Below are positions 1-10,243 of a DNA stretch of 64,000 bases, in pieces (the first letter of the stretch is position 1; each line of letters opens with the position of its first letter). The stretch covers positions 7,194,412-7,258,411 of the forward strand of contig NW_017802379.1 of NCBI RefSeq assembly GCF_001625305.1. The letters run 5' to 3'. The notes beneath the pieces are model-generated. The model saw only the letters and a list, made by a program, of their open reading frames with translations, did no database searches and had not been told where the DNA came from. Source of the DNA: Branchiostoma belcheri. Taxonomy: Eukaryota > Chordata > Leptocardii > Amphioxiformes > Branchiostomatidae. Both the position numbers and the translations under genes were made by a program.

Positions 1-1
1 G

Positions 2-1332
2 AAGCACCTAGAAAGTTACAGTATATTAACGGATTACCAGCATGGATTCAGAGCCAAACGATCCACAGAAACACAGCTTATACTAACAGTCCATGACATA
101 GCTGGCGCACTAAACAGTAAACGGCAGGTAGATTTAGCAATACTTGATTTCACTAAAGCCTTTGATAAAGTCCCCCATGGCAGGCTCATCTCAAAACTGG
201 AGTATTATGGAATCCAAGGCCCTACGCTGAATTGGTTAAAGGCTTTCCTGACCAACAGGGAGCAAACAGTAGTGGTTGAAGGGAAGGCGTCGGCTCCAGT
301 TAAGTAGCGTCTGGGGTCCCTCAAGGAACCGTCCTGGGGCCATTGCTCTTTCTCTTGTATATAAATGACCTACCAGATCAGCTTGACTCAAATGTGAGGT
401 TATTTGCCGATGACTGTCTATTGTATGTAGAGCTTTCTACACAGACCGACTCACAACTTCTCCAAAAAGACCTGAACACCCTGGAAGAATGGCAAAGCAA
501 ATGGCTCATGCAGTTTAATCCCGAAAAATGCTACATTATGCACATAACAAACAAACGAACACCACATGCAACTAGCTACCAGTTTTGTGGTCAGGCTTTA
601 GCAACCACAAAAATCCATCCGTATCTGGGCGTCACGCTGACAAGCGGACTGATGTGGGGTGCACATGTTAATAATATCACAACTAAGGCGAAACAGACAT
701 TGGGAGTGATTAAACGTAATCTGTGGGCATGTCCAACGAGAGTAAAATCACTTGCATACACGTCACTTGTAAGACCGAACCTAGAATACGCTGCGACAGT
801 ATGGGATCCATATACAAAGAAAGACAAAGACAAATTGGAAAGGGTACAGAATCAAGCTGCAAGATTCTGTATGAACAACTATGTAAGAGGTGCTAGTGTC
901 ACGGAAATGAAAAGAAACCTACAGTGGACCTCACTTGAAGACAGAAGAAAGATGTCTAGACTATGCATGATGTACAAAATGACTAATAAACTGGTGGATG
1001 TCCCAACTACTAAGTACCTAATACCAGCTCAGAAGAGAACAAGAAATAGCCACGCATTCAAGTACCAGAGTTATCAACCAAGGATTGAGGTGTTCAAGAA
1101 TTCATTCTTTCCTAGAACTATCGCAGAATGGAACTCACTGTCACCAAGTACAGTAGGGGCACTGTCAATAGATAGCTTTAAACAATGTCTAGAGCTAGAA
1201 GTTCGAGGGTTAGGTGTAACAAGTCGATCGGTGTAATATAGCCAGCTGCCGCCGCGCCGCGTGCCTGCGAAGCTGGTGTGTTACGCCGAAAGGCGGTTAT
1301 ACCGGCTATACAGATACAGATACAGATACAGA
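2..1332 (+). mobile_element. 5'-truncated, broken non-LTR retrotransposon (LINE), RT and C-terminal part
   Basis: The sequence encodes the reverse transcriptase half of a LINE. From base 2 the frame reads through the palm motif DFTKAFDKVPH (about 146-178). A TAG at 304-306 and a frame change follow. The next frame carries GVPQGTVLGPLLFLLYINDL and the catalytic box FADD (403-414), then runs to the stop at 1234-1236. The C-terminal part has the usual LINE ending NSFFPRTIAEWNSLSP. The frameshift and stop make this copy dead. The endonuclease lies outside the window or is lost. A short GC-rich 3' UTR ends in a (TACAGA)n tail at about 1309-1332. Related 3' ends in minus orientation occur at 6868-7078 and 20941-20993. 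The clade is probably CR1/Jockey-like, but this is not resolved by eye. Confidence 0.9.
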
Positions 1333-2418
1333 ATAGACGCGGTAGGGAACCCCGCAGTGTTGAGTGACGCAGTCACAGATATACCACGATAGGTATCCCA
1401 GAAACAAGTTTTATCGTAATATGTCATGTTCCGACATAATTTCTGGTCATCTATGCCAATGCATTTCTACTGTTATGCAAAAAAGAAATCTTAGAATAAC
1501 CATGAAAGACCTTTATTGTACATTTTTGCTCATTGCGAACTAAGTACAGGTCACGGCAAATAGCGATGGTAGGCTAAAATATATCTATAGTAAAACCATA
1601 TGTACAGGTTCTGCTTCTTCTCGCTTCTTATATTAAAGACAGTTGTACATGTAGGAACAGATGGAGCTTATAGTACGACTGAAGATATACAGTACGTAGA
1701 TATACAAGACGTCATTGTAGTTCATCGAATTATATAGTATATCTTGGCACCTATATGTAGAACTATAACAGATCTTAGCCAGTAATTTAGTCAACAGTTT
1801 TTGAAGCATCGTACTCTTAGAACGTTAACCTTCATAGTATATATATACAACTGCTCATTGTACTATTCATAAATATAGTATAGCGTAGATTAGCACTTAC
1901 ATGTACGTGTATAGACGTATTAGTTCTTAGTCAGTAGTTCATATATATATTCAACATTCTGCCAGAAATAGATATCTATATGTAGAATTGAATGTATATG
2001 TAGAATTTTGATAGACCCATACCACAGCTTGTAATCTTATTATCTGTCTGCTACAATCGTTGTACAATAAACTTTGACTTGACTTGTAAATCACGCCCCC
2101 TAGCGGCGCTCCAAACGATAGCTGCAGTACTCAAGGCGAAGAACGCTTAGGTTCCAAACAATGAGAGTTTGTGTTAACGTTAGACAGACAACCTCGGCAT
2201 AGGCGCCGCCGGTCAAAAGTTCACCTGTGTCAGAGTTGACCTATTGGTGAAGCTGATGGCACTTGATTTACGATAAAACCGCGTAGTCGTAGACACACAT
2301 GTGTACAAGCATACTAGTAGTACTCGTACAACCTGTATAGTATATATACAACTGCCCATTGTACCCTTTATAAATACAGCGTAGCCTAGCACCTGAATGT
2401 AGAGATGCACTTAGTCAG
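1333..2418. other. AT-rich intergenic DNA with a diverged direct repeat
   Basis: No gene is seen. About 75 bp at 1831-1905 recurs in diverged form at 2333-2405; both copies contain ACAACTGC(T/C)CATTGTAC and then an AT-rich stretch. The stretch 2040-2090 contains TTGTACAATAAACTTTGACT, which resembles the A/T-rich 3' ends at 30691-30741 and 61555-61605. It is probably a degraded LINE 3' end. Confidence 0.4.
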
Positions 2419-2523
2419 TTAATCTCCAAGCAGATGTTTAGGTGGCCGCAGTTGCTAATGGATACTGCTTGGCCAATTTGATACTGTCTTTTGCGGCCAC
2501 CTAAACATCTGCTTGGAGATTAA
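2419..2523. mobile_element. 105-bp MITE with 32-bp terminal inverted repeats
   Basis: The left end begins TTAATCTCCAAGCAGATG and continues to GGTGGCCGCA at 2450. The right end (2492-2523) is its exact reverse complement. Only about 41 bp separates the arms. The same end motif, AATCTCCAAGCAGATC, occurs near 30832 and 54897, so this is a dispersed family. It has no coding capacity and would be mobilised in trans. Confidence 0.85.
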
Positions 2524-3264
2524 GATAAGAGTATATCTAGCGTAAATTTCTTTTAAAAGTTCTTCATTTAATCTCGTGATAACTTGTAAGAATATTTGAA
2601 TTCTCAATGGCTATTGTTTCACTTGAAAAAATTGCTGAGTAAGAATAGAATGAAATGCATGGTCTCCAGATGAAACTCAAAGTTTCACAAACTCATATTA
2701 TGGTGGCACTAGAACTAGTTTTATAGACATACAATTACTAAACACATTCAACGTATTACACAACGTTTGATATGCATTAGCAAACATATTAGTAGCTAAT
2801 ATCGTCGTTGCTGACGTATACTGCACACTACATGAGTATCTTATACATGTATCATTATTGCTGACTAATATTGCACATCACTAACTGTTGCCAGAATGGT
2901 AGAAGTCAGCTAAAATTTCCATTTGTTTTCTTAATTGGTGCAAATGTGCTGCATAGACAAAAGGCCCGGCTATTGGATGCCCCGCTGTTAAGTAGGGGAT
3001 TTTCAAAGGCAGCGTTTCAATAGGTAGGATTATAGCGTAATCCACCTGTAAAATCTGCCCATAATCATTTCTTTTCAGTCGCAGGTGCCAAAAATAATTG
3101 TCTCTTGTGATGTAAGCATATCATTTTCAATCAAGTGGATAGCTTATGGTTACTTTTTCAAGACCTGTTTTTGTCTGTGGTCGGTACAAATCTGTGATAT
3201 AGAAAGAAATAAAAACGATGTTATGATTGATCTAACATTGGTAATCATGCCCTAAACATTACGT

Positions 3265-3485
3265 GGGGTCGTGTGGCGTAGCGGCAGAGTGCTCTACTCG
3301 GAACAAAGAGGTCCCGGGTTCGAGTCCTGACATGCCACCGATCTTGTGCCCTTGGGAAAGGCACTTTACACGACTTTTCTCACTTTGCTCAGGTGAAAAT
3401 GAATATTATATTGTCCCCTGTGTTGGAAAAAACTTGAGTGTGACGTCACCAAGTCTTGTGACTACATGTAAATGTTGGAATATAT
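3265..3485 (+). mobile_element. tRNA-derived SINE, copy 1
   Basis: The head is tRNA-like. It has an A-box-like stretch GTGGCGTAGCGGCAGAGTGC (from about 3271) and a B box GGTTCGAGTCC at 3317-3327. A body follows with the motifs CCTTGGGAAAGGCACTTTAC and CTCAGGTGAAAATGA, then AAAACTTGAGTGTGACGTCA. The same order is seen at 6056-6290 (+) and 17108-17342 (-). It is a polymerase III retroposon, not a working tRNA gene, since no paired acceptor stem or CCA-proximal end is seen. Confidence 0.85.
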
Positions 3486-3631
3486 AAAAAAACGACAAGA
3501 CAATAGGGAACGCGGCCTGGCGGTAACTAAGGAGGATGACACACAGGCTGCCGACGCTCCACGACTCAAGAACGTATGCATACGTATAGTGCCGATTCAT
3601 AAATTTGTTTTTATGGCTTTTGTTTTTATTC

Positions 3632-3690
3632 ACCCGCGCACACTAGTTTGGGGGTTCTCGGAGGATTTCATCCGTAAAATTAGGGTAGTA
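3632..3690 (-). mobile_element. MITE end (ATGGATGACATCC family)
   Basis: Read on the minus strand this is TTTTACGGATGAAATCCTCC followed by a CCCCAAACTAGTG motif. It matches the element ends at 14246-14300 and 22874-22915, and more weakly at 41328-41385. Only one end is recognisable here. Confidence 0.55.
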
Positions 3691-5140
3691 TGGCCTTATC
3701 CTTTTCATCTATTAGATAAGGAAACGAAGTGGCTCTTTCTTCAAGCGGCTTGTAAACACAGTGTGGTTGGACTGGGGTCCGGAGTTTTGTTTCTGTTATT
3801 CTATGCAAAAAGTTAGGAGCGCGCATTTTGGAATGTCTACCAGGTGATATTTCAGAATAACACTGTTAACCAAGATGCATTGCATGTGGACGTATAACAG
3901 CCTAGAAACAGTTGCTGTGTAGATTGTTCATGCTTCTTTGTATCATAATTTGACCATTTTTTTCACACCATTTGCCTTGCCTATAAGTATGAGCTTCGGC
4001 ACACGTTCCACAATATCAAAAACAAACATCTTTTAAATTTGTTCTTTGAGCTGAGACAATTAATTTATATTGGCTCACGGTGTGTGCTAAGACTAGGCGT
4101 TTAAAGGATTAGTGGGGATTAGAGTTCGTTAAAATGGTAAACACCCTACCCTTCAAATAACTGTAAGAACTGAGATACACGTATGTTGTTGAGATAACAT
4201 ACACTCATGTATGTTATATCAATGTTTTTATAACCAATTCCCTCTGTGTCGGCTAGCTTATGCTATCGGTCACGTGTATTATATGAAATCTACTGAATAT
4301 ATATGTATAAATAGATGTTGTTGCACAATTCATCACCGATGGATATCAATAAAACTATACAGAGTGGCGACTTAGGCTTCGCTGTAACACTGCTGATGAC
4401 AACCATCCCTTTACTTTATTTAAAATACACCTGTAATATGAACCGTAACTACACTACACAAAACAAACATTATGTTGTTCATCACCAATTCTATGAAAAA
4501 TGACTTTGAACTCTAAAATATAAATCTACCATTACACCGTTCTTGAGAAAGCTATTTATAGATTCTATAGTATCTATATTCTATACTCAGTAAATTTTGT
4601 AGAACAGATGCTACAACATAAAGATAGACGTTGACCCCCTTTTTTGGACGGATTTGATAAGGGCTGAGTCTTATCTATACCAATTGCAATTGTTTCATTC
4701 AATATATAATATAGAAATGTGCGCACAAATAAAGCACCTAGCTATTTAACAATTTAACATTTGTTATCGATACCTTGTCTTTTAAAGGTATCCAATGCAA
4801 TCCGGTTTTACTGTCCTGAATTGCATTGCATGCCTTTAAGGAATACAAGCCACCTCAAATGTAGATAAAGGTCTTCGTGAAGACATGCTTGCATAAATCA
4901 GTTTACCAATATATCGGCATTAATGACGATCTCTGTACAAGTCCAGCCCACGCCGATCAGAGTCTGTAGTTCCACCTCCGACAAGAGTACAGCGCACGGT
5001 GTAGTTTTGATGTCATTGTCAGGAAATCCAGTTGCTTCCATATTACAGATGTCTGTATGACAGCTTCATCGAGTTGAGCCCTGGGCTATTTCTACTGATT
5101 GTTTGGACTCGAGGGTTTTAAGCCACCACCAGTGATGAAT
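3691..5140. other. AT-rich intergenic DNA, no gene seen
   Basis: Open frames here are short and have no recognisable domain or splice context. The only clear structure is the small palindrome at 4789-4841. Confidence 0.5.
4789..4841. mobile_element. TIR-only relic of the GCATCCAATGCA MITE family
   Basis: The stretch starts TTTTAAAGGTATCCAATGCA and ends in a near reverse complement, TTGCATTGCATGCCTTTAAG. Almost nothing lies between them. Full-size relatives at 14973-15264 and 20251-20669 carry about 250-380 bp of internal sequence, so this copy appears to have lost its centre. Confidence 0.6.
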
Positions 5141-5146
5141 AGAAGT

Positions 5147-5154
5147 TATATAAG
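5147..5154 (+). promoter_or_regulatory. candidate TATA box
   Basis: TATATAAG lies 38 bp before an ATG at 5192 that begins MKLLLH, a leader-like start. The spacing fits a transcription start near 5178. Confidence 0.35.
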
Positions 5155-5191
5155 ATACGGACATTCGCTGCCACTGTTTTGAGTAGCAAAC

Positions 5192-5450
5192 ATGAAGTTG
5201 CTGCTACACTGGTAACTTGACAACAATAGGGCAACGCGTTACTCCTACTTTTTTCATCGTTTTGTTGGAGCTTGTTCATGTTTTCTCGACGTACAGCCCC
5301 TGGATCTCTGAAGACACGTGTGCATCACGTAACTCCGCTGCTGTGGACCATTTCACTGCAATTGCCCACTGGAAACAACCGGGGGACAAAACAAAAATAA
5401 AGTCAATTCTCAGAAACAAAGAAAAAAAATTAGCAAGCAACGCTGACTGA
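5192..5450 (+). CDS. candidate small gene downstream of a TATA box (hypothetical)
   Basis: I do not recognise the product. An ATG at 5192 opens MKLLLHW and meets TAA within eight codons if unspliced. A possible GT donor after 5211 and an AG acceptor at 5295-5296 would remove 85 bases and restore frame. The spliced product would be 57 residues ending at 5448-5450, with PWISEDTCASR after the join and a lysine-rich tail (KTKIKS, KEKK). The hydrophobic leader is very short and no signal peptidase site is obvious. Unspliced reading of the downstream frame is also open from 5217, but without an ATG. The evidence is the TATA box, the ATG and a phase-compatible intron only. It may instead be the first exon of a gene whose other exons I cannot see, or chance. 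Confidence 0.22.
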
Positions 5451-6055
5451 AAACCCCCACCCTTCTCCCTTGGCACAATCACAGATATCTTGTCCATAAG
5501 CTGTCAGAAATTTGTCAGAAATTGAGGTTAAAACACAATCAAATGATCGAAAGAAATGCCTGTACCGATTATGTGAATGTAAAGGATGAAATACCTGGAA
5601 TAACATGGGGGCATAGTCTCGTCAAGCACCAATGACTAAATAGTATATTGTACTGGCTAATAAGACCTATTCTGTAACTTTTTGTATCTAAAAGATCTTC
5701 GCAATACAGCACAATAATCACACAAAATAATACTTTAAGCATACCTTAAAGCATACGGAAATGCTCCGTTTCTTCACTCCCATGTACCTTTACGGATGCT
5801 TTCGTGCGCTGCAGCGCAGTGCAGTACAAACAACGGCGATAGTCACCTTGTTCAGTGCCGGAGAACGAACATGCAGACCCCGTCCTCCTGAAGCCCGGTC
5901 CTGAGTACTACTCTGCAGCTGTACGACAGGCTACTAGTAACCGCTTGTAACGCCTGAAGGCACGGCTGGGACAGGCTAACCCTCTCATAGCTTGTCTTCC
6001 CTTCAATTATAGCCAGGCGCCATTTGCTTAATTACCTGTCTCTAAAGACGGCTTG
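5451..6055. other. intergenic DNA, nothing recognised
   Basis: No coding exon, repeat end or RNA gene was recognised. The sequence is of mixed composition and leads into the SINE at 6056. Confidence 0.4.
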
Positions 6056-6290
6056 GGTCGTGTGGCGCAACGAGAGAACGTTCGGCTCGCAACCAAGAGG
6101 TCCCGAGTTCGAATCCTGCTAGGTCACCCTTGTTGAGCCCATGGGAAAAGCACTCAACACTAATTTCCTCAGCTTACTCAGGTGAAAATGAGTATGTCTG
6201 TTGTCTTTTCATGCGTTTGTTCATTGCCGCATAAAAAAAAAGTTGAAAAAACTTGAGTGTGTCGTTGTCATGTCTTGTAAAAAATGTTAA
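6056..6290 (+). mobile_element. tRNA-derived SINE, copy 2
   Basis: It has the same layout as the copy at 3265. The tRNA-like start is GGTCGTGTGGCGCAACGAGA, the B box is AGTTCGAATCC (about 6107-6117), and the body has CTCAGGTGAAAATGAGTA. It ends in TTGAAAAAACTTGAGTGTGT and a diverged tail. It is more diverged than copy 1. Confidence 0.8.
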
Positions 6291-6312
6291 CGATTTATGA
6301 AGCGAACGACAT

Positions 6313-6632
6313 ATGGCGCCGCCTAGCGAATAAAGATATTACGGCAAGTCCATTGAATCTCTGCGGTCAGGATTGAAGCAGTATGTTTTCCTCTGAGACG
6401 AAGCGCTGCAGTAAGCTTGTAGTGTCAACTTTGACAAAGCTTCTGTATAAACAAGACTGGATCAAATATATTAATGGCGCCACCTAGCGAATAGTGATAT
6501 TACGGCAACTACATTGTCTTCGATCTGAGGTCCAGATTAAAGCAGTATGTTTTCCTCTGAGCCGAAGCGCTGCGGTAAGCTTGTAGTGTCAACTTTGACA
6601 AAGCTCCTGTATAACAAGACTGGATCAGATGT
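6313..6632 (+). repeat. two-copy tandem duplication, 161-bp period, upstream of the MAL-like gene
   Basis: Unit 1 begins ATGGCGCCGCCTAGCGAATA at 6313 and unit 2 begins ATGGCGCCACCTAGCGAATA at 6474. Both continue through AGCAGTATGTTTTCCTCTGA and GTAGTGTCAACTTTGACAAA to CAAGACTGGATCA. The pair ends about 160 bp before the start codon of the MARVEL gene, so it probably covers its promoter or 5' UTR. Confidence 0.85.
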
Positions 6633-6793
6633 CTGTGGTGCGCCTTCAACACTAGTGTTCTGCCCTGTATTTTGTCTACAACCAAATCCATGGCGACCGC
6701 GTAAACTTCACGGTCCGGTTGATATTTGCACACCTTTTCGGTCTTCAGTATCCAGATCTAGAGCTGACCAAGATCGGAGAAACGGCGTCAAAT

Positions 6794-8734
6794 ATGAAGA
6801 TAGACGTTAATTTGGCACTGAAGTTAGCAGAGTTGGTAAGTCTGTGATCCTGCATGCATCTTTATTTGTATCTGTGTAGCCGGTATCACCGCCCTTCGGC
6901 GTAACACACCAGCTTCGCAGGTACACCGACCGACTTGTTATACCTTAGCCCTTAAACATCTAACTACAGGAGATGGTTAAAGCTATCAAGTGATGATGCT
7001 CCTACTGTACTTGGTGGCAGTGAGTTTCACTCTTAGTTCTTGGAAACTAGCACCTCAATCCTCCGTTGATAATTTTGGTTAGCCTCTTCCAAGCTCTGGA
7101 GGCGACAAACTGTTCTCTCCAGCAGACCGACTCCCCTGGCATGTTATCTCTCTATTTGGCTGATTTCTACTCTTTCCAACCGCCTCCCGAAGCCTGCTAG
7201 AGCCTGGTAGAGGCTAAACTTTAGCATTTCTTGTTCTTTGCGTTATGTCCACCAGGTCATGATCAATACAAACAATCCCAAACATTCTTGTGAGATTTCA
7301 TACTTCAGTCCATTACGTTTGCAGTTAGGAAGATTATTACCGATGTTTCTTTTCTACAGGTCTTTGGTCTCCTTGGCTGGACTATCCTGTCCTCCGTACA
7401 CAGTCTGTTCTCGTGGGGAGGGCAACACTGGGTGATGTTCGTCCTGGTGACATGCTGGTTCATAACTCTGGCACTCCTCATCTTGGAGAAATCTAAATAC
7501 TTCTCCAACCGTAAAGTCGTACGTATCTGCTGTCTGATACTGTTAGATTTATATATACATGTATGTATAAAGGATATATTTGTGGCACCAGTTATATTTA
7601 GCATAAGCCATTACTTTCACAAACGTGAAATATAGGTACCAAATTGAAAACAAAATGTACAAAATAATATCCAGTACAGTTTTTAGGACCTGGAAATCCG
7701 ATTTTTCAAAGTAAATATTCTAGTCACTTATCTACATAGTTGAAACTACGCTATCCAAATATACATATTGCATGACCCTCATGGAGCAAAAATACCCAAC
7801 ATTCTGATGGAAATGGTCCTTGGTTGATTTTTAGGGTACCACCCATAAAATAAAGGACTCATCCTGGGGCTTGTTTCTGCAGTTTTAAATGCCCAAAGTC
7901 TGAAATGCTGACTCAAATGTGCTAATGTGAAGCAGTATGTGTCAATATCACAAAGATTGCCTCGTTCAGAATTCGAATATTTCCAGTTTTGCTGCTCTGA
8001 AATCGCATTGGATGTCTTTAACAATCGTCAATCTTGCCATTAAACAAAGGCCCTTCGTACAGATCCTTATATATGGAATGCGCCATATTTCAGAACTTGG
8101 TCTACGCCGTCACAGCCGCCTTGCTCTACGTCATCGCTGCAGTTGTACGGTGCGTCAATGCCGATAGGTGGCGCTCTTGGACTGTGCTGGGCGTTGCCGT
8201 CATCTATCAGAGACAGGCAGTCGCTGCGGTGGGTACAACTTAGTATTTGCTAAATGTATACTTATATTTTGGCCTCCAAGATTGATGATGTTGTAAATTT
8301 GTGAAGGCTGAAATCCAACAATATTAAATTAGCCAACGTTTAAAGAAACTAAGAAATGTAACATAATGTTCGCATATGGTTTGCTCTGTTAATTCTTACT
8401 CAAACACATTCATGTATATGGTCAGACAGGAGTCTAAATCTCTCCTGCTATCAAATCACAACACTGGTTACCATGGTGACAGACGTCTGGTTCAGGTCAT
8501 TGACCTTATTGGTTTGGAGAAGAAGAAAAAGAGGAAACAATATGCGCATGTTTTCCTTCGGTAAACATAACAAAAATTGCTTTCTTTCACCCAACACCGT
8601 GCATTTAACTACTCGTATTTGACAGTGTTTTCTCAAAAACTTTCCAGGCGTTTGCCGTGTTGACCGCCATTGCTTACTGCGTGGACGCCATCCTGACCTT
8701 CAAAGATCGACACATTCAAGTTGCTGTGAAGTGA
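6794..8734 (+). CDS. MAL/plasmolipin-like MARVEL-domain tetraspan protein (4 exons)
   Basis: Predicted exons are 6794-6835, 7360-7518, 8094-8228 and 8648-8734. All joins are phase 0 and give 140 residues, close to the usual 150-180 of MAL proteins. Exon 1 ends at a consensus GTAAGT donor and reads MKIDVNLALKLAEL. Four hydrophobic helices follow at about 15-31, 38-56, 69-85 and 109-128. The segments LAELVFGLLGW, HWVMFVLVTCWF and YQRQAVAAAFAVLTAIAYC match the family pattern. MAL-family proteins sit in ordered membrane domains and act in vesicle sorting or myelin-type membranes; that role is family knowledge. The exon 2 donor (GTACGT) and exon 3 acceptor (8093) were chosen by phase. An acceptor at 8062 would add an LYM-like stretch that also fits the family but breaks phase, so this junction is the weak point. 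Introns carry a LINE fragment and two MITEs. Confidence 0.85.
6868..7078 (-). mobile_element. 3' fragment of the same LINE family, cut by a MITE
   Basis: On the minus strand this matches the last coding part and 3' UTR of the LINE at 1-1332. Shared stretches include CACTGCCACCAAGTACAGTA, GACAAGTCGGTCGGTGTACC and the GC-rich hairpin GCCGAAGGGCGG. It ends in TACACAGATACAAAT. The 5' side stops exactly where the MITE at 7079 begins. It lies in intron 1 of the MAL-like gene. Confidence 0.85.
7079..7217. mobile_element. MITE, TAGCCTCTTCCAGG family, copy 1
   Basis: The ends are TTAGCCTCTTCCAAGCTCTG and the complementary TGGTAGAGGCTAAA, with GGAGGCG and CCGCCTCC just inside. Internal ATCTCTCTATTTGGC is shared with copies at 9293-9499, 53454-53707 and 56425-56576. 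Confidence 0.8.
7675..8030. mobile_element. MITE, GCATCCAATGCA family, in intron 2 of the MAL-like gene
   Basis: The right end reads CTGAAATCGCATTGGATGTC and the left end AACAGTTTTTAGG-like after decay. Internal motifs ACTTATCTACATA, GGGGCTTGTTTCTGCAGTTT and AGCAGTATGTGTCAATATCA recur in reverse order at 14973-15264 and 20251-20669. Confidence 0.75.
8345..8575 (+). repeat. dispersed repeat, copy in intron 3 of the MAL-like gene
   Basis: It contains CGCATATGGTTTGCTCTGTT, GAGTCTAAATCTCTCCTGCT, TGGTTACCATGGTGACAGAC and TTTTCCTTCGGTAAACATAA. The same segments occur in reverse complement at 23650-23860. The family is unknown. Confidence 0.7.
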
Positions 8735-9292
8735 TCATCGAAATGTGTAAACGAAACCGTGTATCGTATGTTTTCAAAATAGATTTGGGGGTAGGATTAT
8801 AGATGTTAAGCACTAAGATGCATTATGTATCACACATGCCGTTTTGAATTTGCTTAATCTGCAACAACAATAGTAGTACTTGTTTCTTATGTTTCGTGAC
8901 GTAACATGACGTCAGAGAGACTTACATACGTTCCAGAAACAAAAGAGGATTCTAAAAACAAATATAACCATAAGTGCCTCAAGCTAAGACATGTTTGTTC
9001 AGTAAACATGGGCCTTTTGTAATTTCCTGTGTCCTTATCCCAGACTACATTGTTTCCAGCCATCTTGTTTCAAATTATTTCCTTATACACGAGCAGAATT
9101 TCCACAGAATGATTAAGGAAAAAACACCTTCCGCACTACCACCTTTCTCTATAGTATTTAGCTTGCTGGGTTTTAGAAAAGTACATGTTTCCTGCGAATG
9201 GCATGATGATACATGTGGCTGCTTAATTGATTTATCGTTTGATTGAACATTCCTTCATTTGAACGCCGATGTTTGCGAGCTTGGTTTAATTG
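8735..9292. other. 3' flank of the MAL-like gene, nothing else seen
   Basis: This should hold the 3' UTR. No canonical AATAAA was found in the first few hundred bases after the stop. Confidence 0.35.
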
Positions 9293-9499
9293 TAGCCTCT
9301 TCCAGGTTTCTGGAGGCGGCTAGAAACAGTAGAAATTGGCCAAATAGACAGATAAACATGTCAGGGAATGTGGTACGCTAGAGAGTACAGTTTGTGGCAA
9401 ATTCTACTCTCTAGCGCACCAACTCCTCCGGCGTGTTATCTGTCTATTTGGCCAATATGTACTCTTTGCAGCCGCCTCCCGAAGCCTGGTAGAGGCTAA
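9293..9499. mobile_element. MITE, TAGCCTCTTCCAGG family, copy 2
   Basis: The ends are TAGCCTCTTCCAGGTTTCTG and CGAAGCCTGGTAGAGGCTA. It has matched internal arms (ATTGGCCAAATAGACAGATA and TATCTGTCTATTTGGCCAAT) and a central TCTAGCG hairpin. Confidence 0.9.
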
Positions 9500-10147
9500 A
9501 TTAACTGCAAGCTGTGCACCTGTTGCCTTGAGCCACAAATTTGTCTCAACGATGTAATTTTGCGATCATTTCGGATGTAAGACGAACGCCCCTGTGATTA
9601 TAGCGTCTTAACAGCAAGGTTAGAGGATGTCTTCATAGCCGGATGGATATTCGAATTCGTGTCAACAACAAAAGGTGTCTTAGCGCCGGAAAGAAGACCC
9701 ACTAGACGAGAAATAAATGCGACATCACGCCAATTACACACATTTTCTCCGAACTGGTGCCCGTATTGTCTCAATTGTTCTCTGATAGAGTCCATTCCAT
9801 GTCACCGCACGGGTGTTTGCTCCCATTGTTTCCAATTGTTTTGAAATTTTTGTAACCATTTCTAAGAGAATCTCATAGTTTTCAAACATTTCGAACTTGG
9901 TTTTAACTTTGTAAACAGTTTTCCCAAATCATAAAACATTCGAAACATTCTAAAAGCCATAGGAAGCCAAAAAGCCATAGCCTAGCCAAAGGAAGTAGCG
10001 AAGGATCGAAACATTTTGGGGATTAACAAAGAAAAAGACGAGCAGTTCCGTACCCTGGAGATTAGATTAAAAGATTAGATGGACAATTTTATTCTCTGGT
10101 GGTTTATTTGTAACCAGAGGATTTCAAACACAAGACAACAGGTGCTC
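9500..10147. other. intergenic and probable promoter DNA of the 10244 candidate gene
   Basis: No exon was recognised. The sequence is AT-rich with runs of AAAACATT-type repeats near 9890-10020 and leads into the TATA box at 10148. Confidence 0.35.
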
Positions 10148-10155
10148 TATATAAG
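10148..10155 (+). promoter_or_regulatory. TATA box of candidate small gene
   Basis: TATATAAG sits 96 bp before the ATG at 10244. This leaves about 65 bases of 5' UTR if transcription starts 30 bases downstream. Confidence 0.45.
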
Positions 10156-10243
10156 GACTAACATTAAAAATATGTGAGGGGTACGGACAGCTCACTTCTG
10201 TCTTGACGCTGTCTTGTACAAAGTATTAAGAAGACGAGACTTT

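Noticed and set aside
3265..3340. Possible tRNA genes at the SINE heads (also 6056 and 17270-17342)
   Set aside because: A and B boxes are present, but the cloverleaf is not complete. The flanking SINE body recurs at all three sites, so these are retroposons.
3472..3816. 114-codon plus-strand open frame
   Set aside because: It starts in a SINE tail and crosses a MITE end.
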